The notes: generated by a model not told the origin, from the sequence alone. Counted from the stretch's first letter, positions 1 to 8,737 are shown. The stretch is DNA of 14,381 nucleotides from an uncultured Collinsella sp. (GCA_900543845.1 UQTD01000053.1:1-14381); one strand, 5' to 3'. Made by a program: numbers and translations.

Positions 1-53
1 GCGGGGGCTCCTATCTTTTTAGTGCCCTCGGATTGGGTCATAGTGTCTGTCGT

Positions 54-77
54 TGCCATAACATCGGCGTTGTGGCA
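54..77 (+). repeat. Inverted repeat upstream of cutC
   Basis: TGCCATAAC (54-62) and GTTGTGGCA (69-77) form a 9-bp stem with one G-T pair around a 6-nt loop. No T-run follows, so it is not a classical terminator. It could be an operator or a leader hairpin for the cutC unit, or chance. The rest of 1-203 shows no convincing gene; the first 20 bases (a G-rich stretch followed by CTTTTT) may be the tail of a terminator belonging to the gene before the window. Confidence 0.3.
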
Positions 78-203
78 GATGTCAAGAGGTAGTCGTTGGC
101 CCAGTGATCCGTTTTCCTCCGTCCCCAAGGGATCATTGTGCGGGTTGGTATTTAAAGTGCGACAATGCCGTGTGGAAATAGAAGTTCGTCTGGGGGTCTA
201 TCT

Positions 204-881
204 ATGCTGTACGAGTTTTGTGCCGAGAACTTTGAGCGGGTGCCGGCGGCTATCGATGCCGGTGCAAGGCGCATCGAGCTGTGCGACAACCTTGCCGTCG
301 GCGGTACCACGCCCTCGGCTGGCGTTATCAGCGCTACGGTCAACTATGCCCACGAGCACGATGCACGGGTGATGTGCATGATCCGTCCGCGTGGCGGCGA
401 CTTTCATTACAACCAAGACGAGCTGCGCATGATGGAGATGGACCTGGGCCTTGCCGTGAGCGCCGGCGCCGACGGCTTGGTCTTTGGCTGCTGCAAGCCT
501 TGTGCCGGCGGATGGGCGCTCGATGAGCTTACACTCGGCGCCCTCGTGATGGCTGCGGGCTGCGCGACCGAGGAGTGCAAGCGCGGACCCATCGATATTA
601 CCTTCCACATGGCGTTTGACCAGCTCTCGCCTGAGGCTCAGTTGGATGCCATTGATACGCTCGCCGACTGCGGCATCACGCGTATCCTGACGCATGGTGG
701 TGCTGCCGGAACGCCGATCGAGGACAATCTGGAGCACCTATCGCGTCTTGTCGAGTATGCGGGCGACCGCCTGACCATCCTTCCTGGCGGCGGCATTTCC
801 ACGGCCAACCGCGATACCGTGGCGGCGGCATTGGGCGTCTCCGAGCTCCATGGCACCAAGATCGTGCCGCTGGAGGCGTAA
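204..881 (+). CDS. cutC: CutC family protein (PF03932)
   Basis: A 225-residue TIM-barrel protein of the CutC family, historically called a copper homeostasis protein, although its biochemical role is unsettled. Family hallmarks are visible: IELCDNLAVGGTTPS (residues 24-38), the near-invariant RPRGGDF (61-67), ITFHMAFD (132-139), RILTHGG (160-166) and LPGGGIS (193-199). It has no signal peptide or membrane segment, so it is cytosolic. The ATG at 204 is preferred over an upstream in-frame ATG at 165. It aligns with the usual family N-terminus and follows a GGGGG stretch at 192-196, whereas the extra 13 residues look unlike CutC. Length is normal for short CutC proteins. The next gene starts 3 bp after the stop, implying co-transcription. 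I am sure of the family, not of a copper function. Confidence 0.9.
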   Translation: MLYEFCAENFERVPAAIDAGARRIELCDNLAVGGTTPSAGVISATVNYAHEHDARVMCMIRPRGGDFHYNQDELRMMEMDLGLAVSAGADGLVFGCCKPCAGGWALDELTLGALVMAAGCATEECKRGPIDITFHMAFDQLSPEAQLDAIDTLADCGITRILTHGGAAGTPIEDNLEHLSRLVEYAGDRLTILPGGGISTANRDTVAAALGVSELHGTKIVPLEA

Positions 882-884
882 CCC

Positions 885-1682
885 GTGGCGCTGGTATTTG
901 ACGTTCAGCAGGCGAGCGGTAAGCCCGACGACAACCGGCGCCCTGGCACCGCGTGCCCCTTTTGCGATACCGAGGGGCTCGCCAATATCATTCGGCGCGA
1001 CGGTGACTGCATCTGGCTCGAGAATAAGTTCAAAACCCTGCGCGCCACCCGTCAAACCGTGCTGATCGAGTCGGCCGACCACGACGCAGACCTGGTGACC
1101 TATGAGTTGGATGAACTCCACCATGTAATGAGGTTTGCCCTGGGTTGCTGGCAGCAGATGATCGATTCACAGCAGTATCGAAGCGTGCTCATGTACAAGA
1201 ACAAGGGTCCGCTCTCGGGCGGCAGTCTCGTTCATCCGCACATGCAGATTGTGGGTTTGGAGCAGGAAGACGGCTACGCTTCGCTGACTTCCGCCAATTT
1301 CGAAGGCATCAATGTCTGGCAACAGGGGAGAATCGCGGTCAACATCTCAACCGAACCGATCATGGGATTCTTTGAGGTCAATGTTTCAGCCCCGCAGGGA
1401 ATCGCCGCCAGCGATGACATGCGAGATCAAGCCGAGACGGATCTCTTCGCCGATGCGATCCAGGTAGCTCTGCGCTATATCCTGAACGAGCACCACGGTG
1501 GTCGCGCAGAGTCGTACAACTTGTTCTTCTATCACCTGGGCGGTCGGACCATTGCCAAGGCACTGCCGCGTTGGGTGGTTTCGCCCTACTTTGTCGGCTA
1601 TCGTTTGGCCCAGGTCAATGCCGAGACAACGCTCGATATCGATGCCGAGCGCCTGCGTGCGCACCTGGAAACGCTCGTATAG
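885..1682 (+). CDS. GalT-like HIT-superfamily protein, DUF4931 type
   Basis: A 265-residue protein resembling the DUF4931 branch of galactose-1-phosphate uridylyltransferase-like proteins. CPFC at residues 24-27 looks like half of the GalT zinc site. GGSLVHPHMQ (112-121) carries the HPH motif, in which the second His (H119) would match the nucleotidylated histidine of GalT. HH at 79-80 may supply a further zinc ligand. It is shorter than true GalT (about 350 residues) and lacks much of the second HIT-like half, so calling it galT would be unsafe; a nucleotidyl transferase or hydrolase on an unknown sugar phosphate or nucleotide is the inference. The start is GTG, 3 bp after the cutC stop, with GGAGG (872-876) inside the cutC 3' end. 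This is tight coupling to cutC. It ends 30 bp from the convergent transporter gene, with no obvious terminator between them. Confidence 0.8.
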   Translation: MALVFDVQQASGKPDDNRRPGTACPFCDTEGLANIIRRDGDCIWLENKFKTLRATRQTVLIESADHDADLVTYELDELHHVMRFALGCWQQMIDSQQYRSVLMYKNKGPLSGGSLVHPHMQIVGLEQEDGYASLTSANFEGINVWQQGRIAVNISTEPIMGFFEVNVSAPQGIAASDDMRDQAETDLFADAIQVALRYILNEHHGGRAESYNLFFYHLGGRTIAKALPRWVVSPYFVGYRLAQVNAETTLDIDAERLRAHLETLV

Positions 1683-1712
1683 CAAGACTAACACCCGCGC
1701 AATGCGGACGGT

Positions 1713-2711
1713 CTAGCGTGCCATGGCGTCGCGGCCGGCCTCGACGCGCTTGCGCTGGGCGGCGCGCTCCTCGCCGGTTAGACGCTCAAAGAGATGCCCG
1801 ATAAACGAGGCGAGTACCTGCTGAAACAGCGTTCCGCACATGACGGGAAACACGACTTCGCCCGGAAAGTACTGCGTGGCGATGACGGCGCCCGAAGAGA
1901 TGTTACGCATGCCGCAGGTAAAGCACATGGTAGTCGTCTCGCTATATGGCAGATGCAGCGCACGGGCGATCAGAAAACCGACGATAAAGCCGCTGATGGC
2001 GAAGGTCAAAATAAAGAGGGCGACTTCCAGGCGCATCGCGTTCATGTGCAGAACGTACTCGCTCATGGCGGTGGAGTTGGAGGCGATAACGCCCATCATC
2101 ATGAACTTGCAGGCGGGCGAGAGTGCGGGGGAGAGCTTCTCGTGTCCCCATCCACGTGTGAGCTCGTTGATCACGATGCCGAGCACGGCGGGGATGGCGA
2201 TCATAAAGGCCATGTCTTGCATCATGCTTGGCACATCGATCGAGACAGTGGCACCCAGCAAGAGCTTAAGCGTGAGCGGAATCGTCACAGGGGAGATAAC
2301 CGAGGACGTCAGGATGATGGTAAGCGCGAGCGGGCCGTTGCCGCCGAACATGCTAATCCACATAAAGGCAGTGACCGCCACGGGTACGCTGTACTCGAGC
2401 ACGATGCCGCAGACAAGGTTGGGGTTGGAGCCAAAGAACAGCGATCCCATGGCATAAGCTGCTATGGGAATAAACACCGCCGAGACGAGCAGCGCCAAAA
2501 TCAGGTGCAGCGGACGGCGGAACACCTCAGCTACCTGGTGGAAGGTGTTACTGAGCGCGCCTTGGAATGTCATAAAGGCGAAGAGAGCGGGAACGATGGG
2601 CTTGAGTACGCCGATCTGCTGGGGAAAGAGCACGCCGAGCGTTACGCAAATCGGAACGATGACCTGCATATGCCCTGCGAGGAACTTTCCCAGTCCAACC
2701 CATTGCTTCAT
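1713..2711 (-). CDS. Bile acid:sodium symporter family transporter
   Basis: A 332-residue, strongly hydrophobic protein with 8 to 10 predicted membrane helices, for example around residues 14-30, 35-53, 70-93, 98-120, 125-152, 165-183, 200-220 and 228-250. The pattern fits the BASS (SBF-like) fold, with short loops, a GMRNISSG stretch near residues 266-273 that fits the conserved cytoplasmic crossover region of the family, and an Arg/Lys-rich cytoplasmic tail. It would sit in the cytoplasmic membrane and move an organic anion, probably with sodium; the substrate cannot be read from the sequence. The start ATG (2709-2711, complement) has a distant GGGAG (complement of 2724-2728) as possible ribosome site. 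It is convergent with the cutC unit and divergent from the recJ-helicase gene, so it is a single-gene transcript. A related auxin-efflux-type carrier is a less likely alternative. Confidence 0.75.
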   Translation of the reverse strand: MKQWVGLGKFLAGHMQVIVPICVTLGVLFPQQIGVLKPIVPALFAFMTFQGALSNTFHQVAEVFRRPLHLILALLVSAVFIPIAAYAMGSLFFGSNPNLVCGIVLEYSVPVAVTAFMWISMFGGNGPLALTIILTSSVISPVTIPLTLKLLLGATVSIDVPSMMQDMAFMIAIPAVLGIVINELTRGWGHEKLSPALSPACKFMMMGVIASNSTAMSEYVLHMNAMRLEVALFILTFAISGFIVGFLIARALHLPYSETTTMCFTCGMRNISSGAVIATQYFPGEVVFPVMCGTLFQQVLASFIGHLFERLTGEERAAQRKRVEAGRDAMAR

Positions 2712-2873
2712 AGGCTCTTGTGACTCCCTTTGCTCGTGAACCCGTTTTGAATGGATATGCTAGACGCTCGCATGCGTCCGTGCGTCAGAAACGCTCGATT
2801 ATTTCGAGGCTATTACCGGCATTGTTTACCGAAACCACGGCGTGCTGCGAGGCTCTGCGTCCGTGCCGCACGG

Positions 2874-2879
2874 TATAAT
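2874..2879 (+). promoter_or_regulatory. Candidate -10 box for the recJ-helicase/relA unit
   Basis: A perfect TATAAT lies 57 bp before the leader ORF and 109 bp before the recJ-helicase start. No good TTGACA stands 16-18 bp upstream, so the -35 is weak or activator-dependent. The 276-bp region between the divergent genes (2712-2987) shows no other clear gene or RNA. Confidence 0.5.
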
Positions 2880-2935
2880 AAATCCGTTCAACAGATCTGC
2901 CTGCCGAAGCGGGCATACACAGAGGACTCATCGCT

Positions 2936-3001
2936 ATGAACCGTGAGAGGTATCGCGGCGACCTGCCCCTATCGGGGGTGGGCGCCTATGTCATCGCTTA
3001 A
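2936..3001 (+). CDS. Possible 21-residue leader ORF overlapping the recJ start
   Basis: ATG at 2936 is preceded by AGAGGA (2921-2926) at a good 9-nt spacing, a better ribosome site than that of the main gene. The reading frame runs 21 codons (it begins MNRERYRGDLPL) and stops at TAA 2999-3001, overlapping the recJ-helicase ATG at 2988 by 14 bases in another frame. It is a candidate for translational coupling or a regulatory leader peptide. It has no recognisable homology and could be chance. Confidence 0.35.
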   Translation: MNRERYRGDLPLSGVGAYVIA

Positions 3002-6000
3002 GACGACGCATCGCTGGGCGGTCGCTCAGCAAAATCCCGAGCTCGAAAAGGAGCTTTCGGCTGGTCTGGGCATACCCGGGCTGGTGGCACGCATTATGGT
3101 TGCGCACGGCATTGCCTCGATTGAGGAAGGACAGCTATTTTTGACGCCTTCGCTCGACCGTGATTGGGCCGATCCGCTCGTCATTCCGGGCATGTCGGTT
3201 GTTGCCGATCGTGTCGAGCGCGCCATTCGCAACCACGAACGCATCGCCGTCTTTGGTGATTTTGACGTCGACGGCATTACGTCGACTTGTCTGTTGACCG
3301 AGGCGCTGCGGACGTTTGGCGCCGATGTCACACCATTCATCCCGCACCGCTTTGACGAGGGATATGGCCTTTCGTGCGCGGCGCTCGACCGCGTCAACAA
3401 GCTCGCCCAACCCAATCTGATCGTGACCGTCGATAACGGTATCGCGGCCAAGGAAGAGGTCTCCTATCTGGAGAGCCTGGGAATCGATCTGGTGGTTACG
3501 GACCATCATGAGCCGTCCGACCAGGTGCCGCAGGGCGTGCCCCTGACCGACCCTAAACTCGAGGATGAGGGGCCCTCGCGTGAACTTGCCGGTGCCGGTG
3601 TGGCGCTCAAGCTGGTGCAGGTTTTGGGTGAGCGTTTGGACAAGCCGTCGTATTGGCGTTCGCTGATTGAGGTTGCGGCGCTGGGCACCGTGTCCGACAT
3701 GATGCCGTTGACGCCCGAGAACCGCGCGCTGGTCGCTGAGGGCATCCAACAGATGCGCGTGACGGCTCGTCCCGGCTACATTGCGCTTGCAGCGCTCGCC
3801 AAGGCCGACCTTTCTACCATTACGGCGGACGGTCTATCGTTCTCGCTCATTTCCCGCTTAAACGCCGCCGGCCGCATGGCCGATCCCAAGCTGGCGCTCG
3901 ACTTGCTGCTTGCCCGCGATCCTATCGAGGCAAGCGCGCTGGCGGCCGAGCTCGAGGAGATCAACCGACAGCGTCGCGAGATCGAGGCGGAGCTCACGCG
4001 CGATGCCATGGCAAAGGTCGAGGAGACTTATGACGGCGGGCGCGCAATCGTCGTGGGCGGCGAAGGTTGGCACGAGGGCGTTAAGGGCATCGTGGCGAGC
4101 CGCCTTACCAACCGATATCACGTGCCGGCGCTGCTTTTCTCTATCGAGGACGGTATAGCACGTGGCTCGGGCCGCTCGGTAGGCAAGGTTAACCTGTTCG
4201 AAGCCGTCGAGCGCTGCTCCGACCTGCTGATTCGCCGCGGCGGGCATGCCGGTGCGGTGGGCGTGACCATCGAGGCATCTAAGCTCGATGAGTTTCGTCG
4301 ACGTCTTTCCGCCGTGTTGTCCGAGCTTCCCGCCGAGGACTTTGAGGACACCGACGAGGTTGCCGCCACGGTCGACCTTTCCGAATTGAATATCGAGACC
4401 ATCGAGCAGATTTCCCGCCTTGAGCCGTTTGGCCAGGGTAATAAGGTGCCGCTGCTGGCTGCCGAGGGCGTGACGATGTGTGATCGCGCCGTGGTGGGTA
4501 AGACCGGCGAGCATATGCGCTTCGTGGCGACGGATGGAGCCGCGAGCGTGCCGGCAATCATGTTCCGTGTACCGCAAATCGACAGGCTTATCAATTGCGA
4601 CAGCGCCGTCGACTTGGTGTTCGAGGCCGTTGCCGAGCATTGGCAGGGACGTGTGAAGCCCAAGCTCATGATCAAAGATGTCTTGGTGCGCGATACCACG
4701 GCACCCAATATCGACGATCCGGCATGTGAGCTTCGCCGCGGCGTACAACCGGCGGATTCTGGCCTGCGCCTGGAGTCGCGTAAACGCGAGACGCTTGCCC
4801 AACTTTCCTATACCGAGCTCACGCGCTCGCTCATTCACAGCTTTATCGGATCGAACCAGCCGCACCGCGCGCAGGTCGAGGCGCTCGATGCACTGGCCGA
4901 TCACCAAAGTGTTCTGGCCGTTATGGGAACGGGGCGCGGCAAGTCTCTTATCTTCCATGTGCATGCCGCGCGCGAGGCGGTTCTTCGCGGGCGTGCGAGT
5001 ATCTTTGTCTATCCGCTGCGCGCGCTCGTTGCCGACCAGGCCTATCACCTTTCCTCGACGATGGCCGCGCTCGGCATTGGCGTTGGCGTGCTGACCGGCG
5101 AGACCGTGGAGGCGGCGCGCGATGACGTGTTTGCCGGCCTGGCTTCGGGCCGCACCGGCATTGTTCTCACGACGCCTGAGTTCCTGTCTATCCATCGCGA
5201 TCGCTTTGCACGTTCTGGACGCATCGGCTTTGTCGTTATCGACGAGGCACACCATGCCGGTCTTGCCAAAGGCGGCGACCGGAGCGCATACCTCGACATG
5301 CCCGATATCCTCAAAGCCCTGGGCGACCCCGTTGTCATGGCGGCAACGGCTACCGCGACGGCCCCGGTCGTGGCGGAGCTTGCTCGTGTATTGCCGATTA
5401 CCAGGACGGTGGTCGACGAGACCGTTCGCGAGAACCTGCAACTCGAGGACGACCGTGACCTTGCGAGCCGCGAAAATCGCCTGGTGTCGATCGTGGCGAC
5501 GGGGGAGAAGACCGTTATCTACGTGAACTCGCGCGACCAGTCCGTGGCGCTTGCCAAGACGTTGCGCAAACGCGTGCCCGACTGTGCGACCCATATCGCG
5601 TTCTATAACGCCGGGCTTGCGCGCTCCGATCGCCGCCGTGTTGAGGAAGCCTTTAGAGACGGAAGTCTCAGCTGCATCGTTTCAACTTCGGCCTTCGGTG
5701 AGGGCGTCAACCTGCCCGATATCCGTCATGTCGTGCTCTACCACATGCCGTTTGGTGCGATTGAGTTTAACCAGATGAGTGGCCGTGCCGGCCGCGATGG
5801 ACAGCCCGCCGTGATTCACCTGCTCTATTCGTCGCGTGACGCTCGTATTAATGAGCGCCTGCTCGATTGTTACGCGCCCGAGCGCGATGAGCTTGTCACA
5901 CTCTATCGAGCGCTGCAGACCATGTGGCGCTCCAACCGTGGCAAGACGGGGGACGATTCATTCTGCGCAAGCGATATCGACATTGCGCAGATGTGTCTTG

Positions 6001-6275
6001 CCATCGATGCCCGCACGCCGGTCGACGAGCGCTCGGTGGAAAGCGGCCTGGGAATCTTCGAAGAACTCGGTTTCTGCCGCGTTTCGGGGTTTGACGATAC
6101 GCGTCGCATCGCGATGGCGGAAAACCCCGGTCGCGTGCAATTAAGCAGGTCAATTCGCTATTTGGAGGGCTTGCGCTCGCGCATGGAGTTCACGGCTTTT
6201 CGGAGTTGGGCACTCGATTCGTGCGCTTCTGATATGCTAGCCAAAGTTAACCGCCCGATCGTACCGCGGGCCTAG
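2988..6275 (+). CDS. recJ: RecJ exonuclease fused to a superfamily 2 helicase
   Basis: A 1095-residue protein, about twice the usual RecJ length. Residues 1-590 are RecJ, the 5'-3' single-strand exonuclease of recombination and repair: GDFDVDG (90-96), TVDNG (147-151), DHH (172-174), LGTVSD (232-237), NAAGRM and the DHHA1 motif GGHAG (418-422), then an OB-like region. All expected metal-binding Asp/His residues are present. Residues about 600-1095 form a DEAD/DEAH-type helicase resembling RecQ: MGTGRGKS (646-653), DEAH (752-755), TATAT (787-791), STSAFGEG (899-906) and QMSGRAGRDG (929-938). The RecQ aromatic-rich loop after DEAH and the RecQ zinc cysteines are not seen, so it is RecQ-like at most. 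ATG 2988 is chosen because GGGGGTGG (2974-2981) precedes it and it matches RecJ N-termini; an in-frame GTG at 2943 would add 15 unlike residues. relA follows after 15 bp. Confidence 0.9.
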   Translation: MSSLKTTHRWAVAQQNPELEKELSAGLGIPGLVARIMVAHGIASIEEGQLFLTPSLDRDWADPLVIPGMSVVADRVERAIRNHERIAVFGDFDVDGITSTCLLTEALRTFGADVTPFIPHRFDEGYGLSCAALDRVNKLAQPNLIVTVDNGIAAKEEVSYLESLGIDLVVTDHHEPSDQVPQGVPLTDPKLEDEGPSRELAGAGVALKLVQVLGERLDKPSYWRSLIEVAALGTVSDMMPLTPENRALVAEGIQQMRVTARPGYIALAALAKADLSTITADGLSFSLISRLNAAGRMADPKLALDLLLARDPIEASALAAELEEINRQRREIEAELTRDAMAKVEETYDGGRAIVVGGEGWHEGVKGIVASRLTNRYHVPALLFSIEDGIARGSGRSVGKVNLFEAVERCSDLLIRRGGHAGAVGVTIEASKLDEFRRRLSAVLSELPAEDFEDTDEVAATVDLSELNIETIEQISRLEPFGQGNKVPLLAAEGVTMCDRAVVGKTGEHMRFVATDGAASVPAIMFRVPQIDRLINCDSAVDLVFEAVAEHWQGRVKPKLMIKDVLVRDTTAPNIDDPACELRRGVQPADSGLRLESRKRETLAQLSYTELTRSLIHSFIGSNQPHRAQVEALDALADHQSVLAVMGTGRGKSLIFHVHAAREAVLRGRASIFVYPLRALVADQAYHLSSTMAALGIGVGVLTGETVEAARDDVFAGLASGRTGIVLTTPEFLSIHRDRFARSGRIGFVVIDEAHHAGLAKGGDRSAYLDMPDILKALGDPVVMAATATATAPVVAELARVLPITRTVVDETVRENLQLEDDRDLASRENRLVSIVATGEKTVIYVNSRDQSVALAKTLRKRVPDCATHIAFYNAGLARSDRRRVEEAFRDGSLSCIVSTSAFGEGVNLPDIRHVVLYHMPFGAIEFNQMSGRAGRDGQPAVIHLLYSSRDARINERLLDCYAPERDELVTLYRALQTMWRSNRGKTGDDSFCASDIDIAQMCLAIDARTPVDERSVESGLGIFEELGFCRVSGFDDTRRIAMAENPGRVQLSRSIRYLEGLRSRMEFTAFRSWALDSCASDMLAKVNRPIVPRA

Positions 6276-6290
6276 GGGAAGGGGACCTCG

Positions 6291-8651
6291 ATGGACGCCG
6301 CAGCTCGTACCGCCCATGATTCCACCCTCCAGCCGTTTTCGGAGATGGAGCACTATAAGCATGCCGATGAGCTGCCGCCCGAGATTATGGCGGACAGCTA
6401 CGACAAGCTGGAGCGTCTGTGCCTCAAATATATGAACGAGGACGACTTCTCCAAGGTGGAGCAGGCCTACTGCTTTGCTGCCGAGAAGCACTGCAACCAA
6501 AAGCGGCGTTCGGGCGAGATGTACATTAACCATCCCGTCGAGGTAGCTATCATTCTGGCCGACCTCAAGATGGACTGCGATGTGGTGTGCGCCGCGCTGT
6601 TGCACGATACCGTCGAGGATACCGAGACCTCGCTTACCGATGTTTCCGGCCTGTTTGGCGATACGGTGGCCGAGCTCGTCGATGGCGTGACCAAGCTCAC
6701 CAACATCGAAGTCGACAGCATGGACGAGAAGCAGGCCCTCACGCTGCGCAAGATGTTCCTTGCCATGTCCAAGGACATCCGCGTCATCATCGTCAAACTC
6801 GCCGACCGCCTGCATAACATGCGCACGCTTGCCGCCCTGCGCGAGGACCGCCGTCTGTTTAAGGCGCGCGAGACCATGGACGTATACGCGCCTCTGGCCG
6901 ACCGCCTGGGCATGAGCTCTATCAAGTGGGAGCTTGAGGACCTGTCCTTCTTCTACTTGGAGCCCGATGCCTACCAGCGCATCGCGCGCATGGTAGCCGA
7001 GTCGCGCGAGGTTCGCGAGCGTTATCTGGCCGAGACCATCAAGACGCTCACCGATGAACTCAATCGCATTGGTCTTGAGGACTTTCAGATCAACGGTCGT
7101 TCCAAGCACTATTGGTCCATCTATCAAAAGATGAAGCGCAAGGGCAAGGAGTTCTCCGAGATTTACGACCTGGTGGCGCTGCGCGTCATCACTCATTCGG
7201 TGCGCGATTGCTATTCCACGCTTGGTGCCGTGCATACCTTGTGGCATCCCATGCCCGGTCGTTTTAAAGACTATATCGCTATGCCCAAGGTCAATAACTA
7301 CCAGTCGCTTCATACGACGGTTATCGGCCCCACGGCCCGCCCGCTCGAGATTCAGATTCGAACCTATGAGATGCACGAGCAGGCCGAGTACGGCATCGCC
7401 GCCCACTGGCTGTACAAGAAGTCGGGCGGATCGTCTGCCTCCAAGACCAACGATGCGCAGCGTCTGGACGACCAGATTAACTGGCTCAAGCACTCACTCG
7501 ACTGGGCGGCGTCTGACGAGATCACCGATGCCAAGGAATACCTGCACTCGCTGAAGGTCGACTTGTTTGACCAGGAGATTTTTGTCTTCACGCCCAAGGG
7601 CGAGGTCATGGCGCTTCGTGCCGGCTCCACGCCGCTCGACTTTGCCTACGCCGTTCACACCGAGGTGGGCAACCACTGTGTCGGCGCTAAGATCAACGGT
7701 GCGGTGGCCCCGCTCACGCACGAGATCAAGACGGGCGACCGCGTTGAAATCCTGACCAACAAGAGTTCCAAGCCGTCGCGTGATTGGCTCAAGATCGTTA
7801 AGACGCCTTCGGCCAAGTCAAAGATTCGCCGTTACTTCGCCGCCGCGACCAAAGACGATGACGCTGCTGCCGGCCGCGATATACTGGCTAAGGACCTGCG
7901 CAAGCGCGGGTATGGCATCTCTACGCCGCGATCCACGCGTGCGCTCAACGCCGTGGCGGAGCAGTTTAACTTCAAGCAGCTCGAGGACCTTTTTGCAGCC
8001 GTTGGCGCGGGCAAGGTCGCCCCGCGCGCTGTGGGCAATAAGGTCGAGCAAATCTTGGACCCCAAGCCCGAGGAACAGCTCACCAAGGCCGAGGCTATCG
8101 CCGAGGTCGTAAAGCAGCCTGCCCGCGGATCCAACCGCAAACCGCAAAAGCGCGGTAAGAGCGCCAGTAACGGCATTATCGTCAAGGGCGAGAGCAACAG
8201 CGGCCTGCTGGTCCGTCTGGCTCATTGCTGTAACCCCGTGACGGGCGACGACATCGTCGGCTTCATCACGCGCGGTCGTGGCGTTTCGGTGCATCGCGCC
8301 AACTGCCCCAACGTCAAGGGCCTCATGGAGCACCCCGAGCGCATGATTGACGTAGAGTGGGATGGCGCCGCCGATACGCTTTTCCAGGTCGAGATCGTGG
8401 TCGAGTGCCTGGATCGTATGGGCCTGCTCAAGGACGTCACCATCGCCATTGGCGATGCAGGTGGCAACATCCTTTCCGCCGCCACCTCGACCAACCGCGA
8501 AGGTATTGCGACCCTGCGTTTTATGGTCGAGATCTCGGACGCGAGTGGTCTGGATCCGCTGCTGGCATCGATTAGCAGCGTCGACTCGGTCTACGATGCA
8601 CGCCGTTTGATGCCTGGCGAGGGCGGGGCTCAGCTCAAGCGTCGCGTATAG
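6291..8651 (+). CDS. relA: Bifunctional (p)ppGpp synthetase/hydrolase (RelA/SpoT)
   Basis: A 786-residue long RSH enzyme that makes and degrades the alarmone (p)ppGpp in the stringent response. The N-terminal HD hydrolase is intact: NHP (80-82), HDTVED (105-110) and LADRLHNM (170-177). The synthetase domain has RFKD (324-327), the basic motif typical of bifunctional Rel rather than the EFDD of synthetase-only RelA, plus YQSLHT (337-342) and EIQIRT (353-358). Then follow TGS (about 425-490), a helical region, the zinc-finger/CC region with HCC (645-647) and NC (671-672), and a C-terminal ACT domain (about 695-775). Both activities should therefore work, with ribosome-bound control through the C-terminus. 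GGGGAAGGGGA stands just before the ATG. It lies 15 bp behind the recJ-helicase gene, so the two are probably one transcript. Confidence 0.96.
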   Translation: MDAAARTAHDSTLQPFSEMEHYKHADELPPEIMADSYDKLERLCLKYMNEDDFSKVEQAYCFAAEKHCNQKRRSGEMYINHPVEVAIILADLKMDCDVVCAALLHDTVEDTETSLTDVSGLFGDTVAELVDGVTKLTNIEVDSMDEKQALTLRKMFLAMSKDIRVIIVKLADRLHNMRTLAALREDRRLFKARETMDVYAPLADRLGMSSIKWELEDLSFFYLEPDAYQRIARMVAESREVRERYLAETIKTLTDELNRIGLEDFQINGRSKHYWSIYQKMKRKGKEFSEIYDLVALRVITHSVRDCYSTLGAVHTLWHPMPGRFKDYIAMPKVNNYQSLHTTVIGPTARPLEIQIRTYEMHEQAEYGIAAHWLYKKSGGSSASKTNDAQRLDDQINWLKHSLDWAASDEITDAKEYLHSLKVDLFDQEIFVFTPKGEVMALRAGSTPLDFAYAVHTEVGNHCVGAKINGAVAPLTHEIKTGDRVEILTNKSSKPSRDWLKIVKTPSAKSKIRRYFAAATKDDDAAAGRDILAKDLRKRGYGISTPRSTRALNAVAEQFNFKQLEDLFAAVGAGKVAPRAVGNKVEQILDPKPEEQLTKAEAIAEVVKQPARGSNRKPQKRGKSASNGIIVKGESNSGLLVRLAHCCNPVTGDDIVGFITRGRGVSVHRANCPNVKGLMEHPERMIDVEWDGAADTLFQVEIVVECLDRMGLLKDVTIAIGDAGGNILSAATSTNREGIATLRFMVEISDASGLDPLLASISSVDSVYDARRLMPGEGGAQLKRRV

Positions 8652-8691
8652 GCGTGACGAGCGCGCGACAGTAATGATATTGGCTACGTTC

Positions 8692-8711
8692 GGGGCATCG
8701 TTTGATGCCTC
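8692..8711 (+). promoter_or_regulatory. Stem-loop between relA and the metallo-hydrolase gene
   Basis: GGCATC and GATGCC around GTTT form a 6-bp perfect stem, extended to 8 bp by one G-T and one G-C pair. No real T-run follows (CGACGTTTATAG), so it may be a weak terminator, a processing or stability hairpin, or nothing. The next ribosome site begins 14 bp downstream. Confidence 0.35.
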
Positions 8712-8737
8712 GACGTTTATAGAAGGAGGGCGCACAC

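Noticed and set aside
22..372. 116-codon + strand frame at the start of the window
   Set aside because: It overlaps cutC in another frame, lacks a ribosome site and has no recognisable domain.
1683..1712. Terminator between the convergent GalT-like and transporter genes
   Set aside because: Only a 4-bp CCGC/GCGG stem without a T-run is present; too weak to list.
1794..2723. 309-codon + strand frame opposite the transporter gene
   Set aside because: It is extremely rich in His, Gly, Asp and Glu, the mirror image of hydrophobic membrane helices; the - strand frame gives a coherent transporter.
2943..2987. GTG at 2943 as start of the recJ-helicase gene
   Set aside because: The extra 15 residues do not resemble RecJ N-termini and there is no ribosome site at proper spacing; ATG 2988 has a G-rich site in front.
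3858..5594. 578-codon open frame on the - strand inside the recJ-helicase gene
   Set aside because: It is exactly antisense to a gene with complete RecJ and helicase motifs; its protein is rich in His/Arg/Gly with no recognisable domain, as expected of a GC-rich shadow frame.
6237..7493. 418-codon open frame on the - strand inside relA
   Set aside because: Antisense to the conserved hydrolase and synthetase domains of relA, with no family signature or ribosome site.
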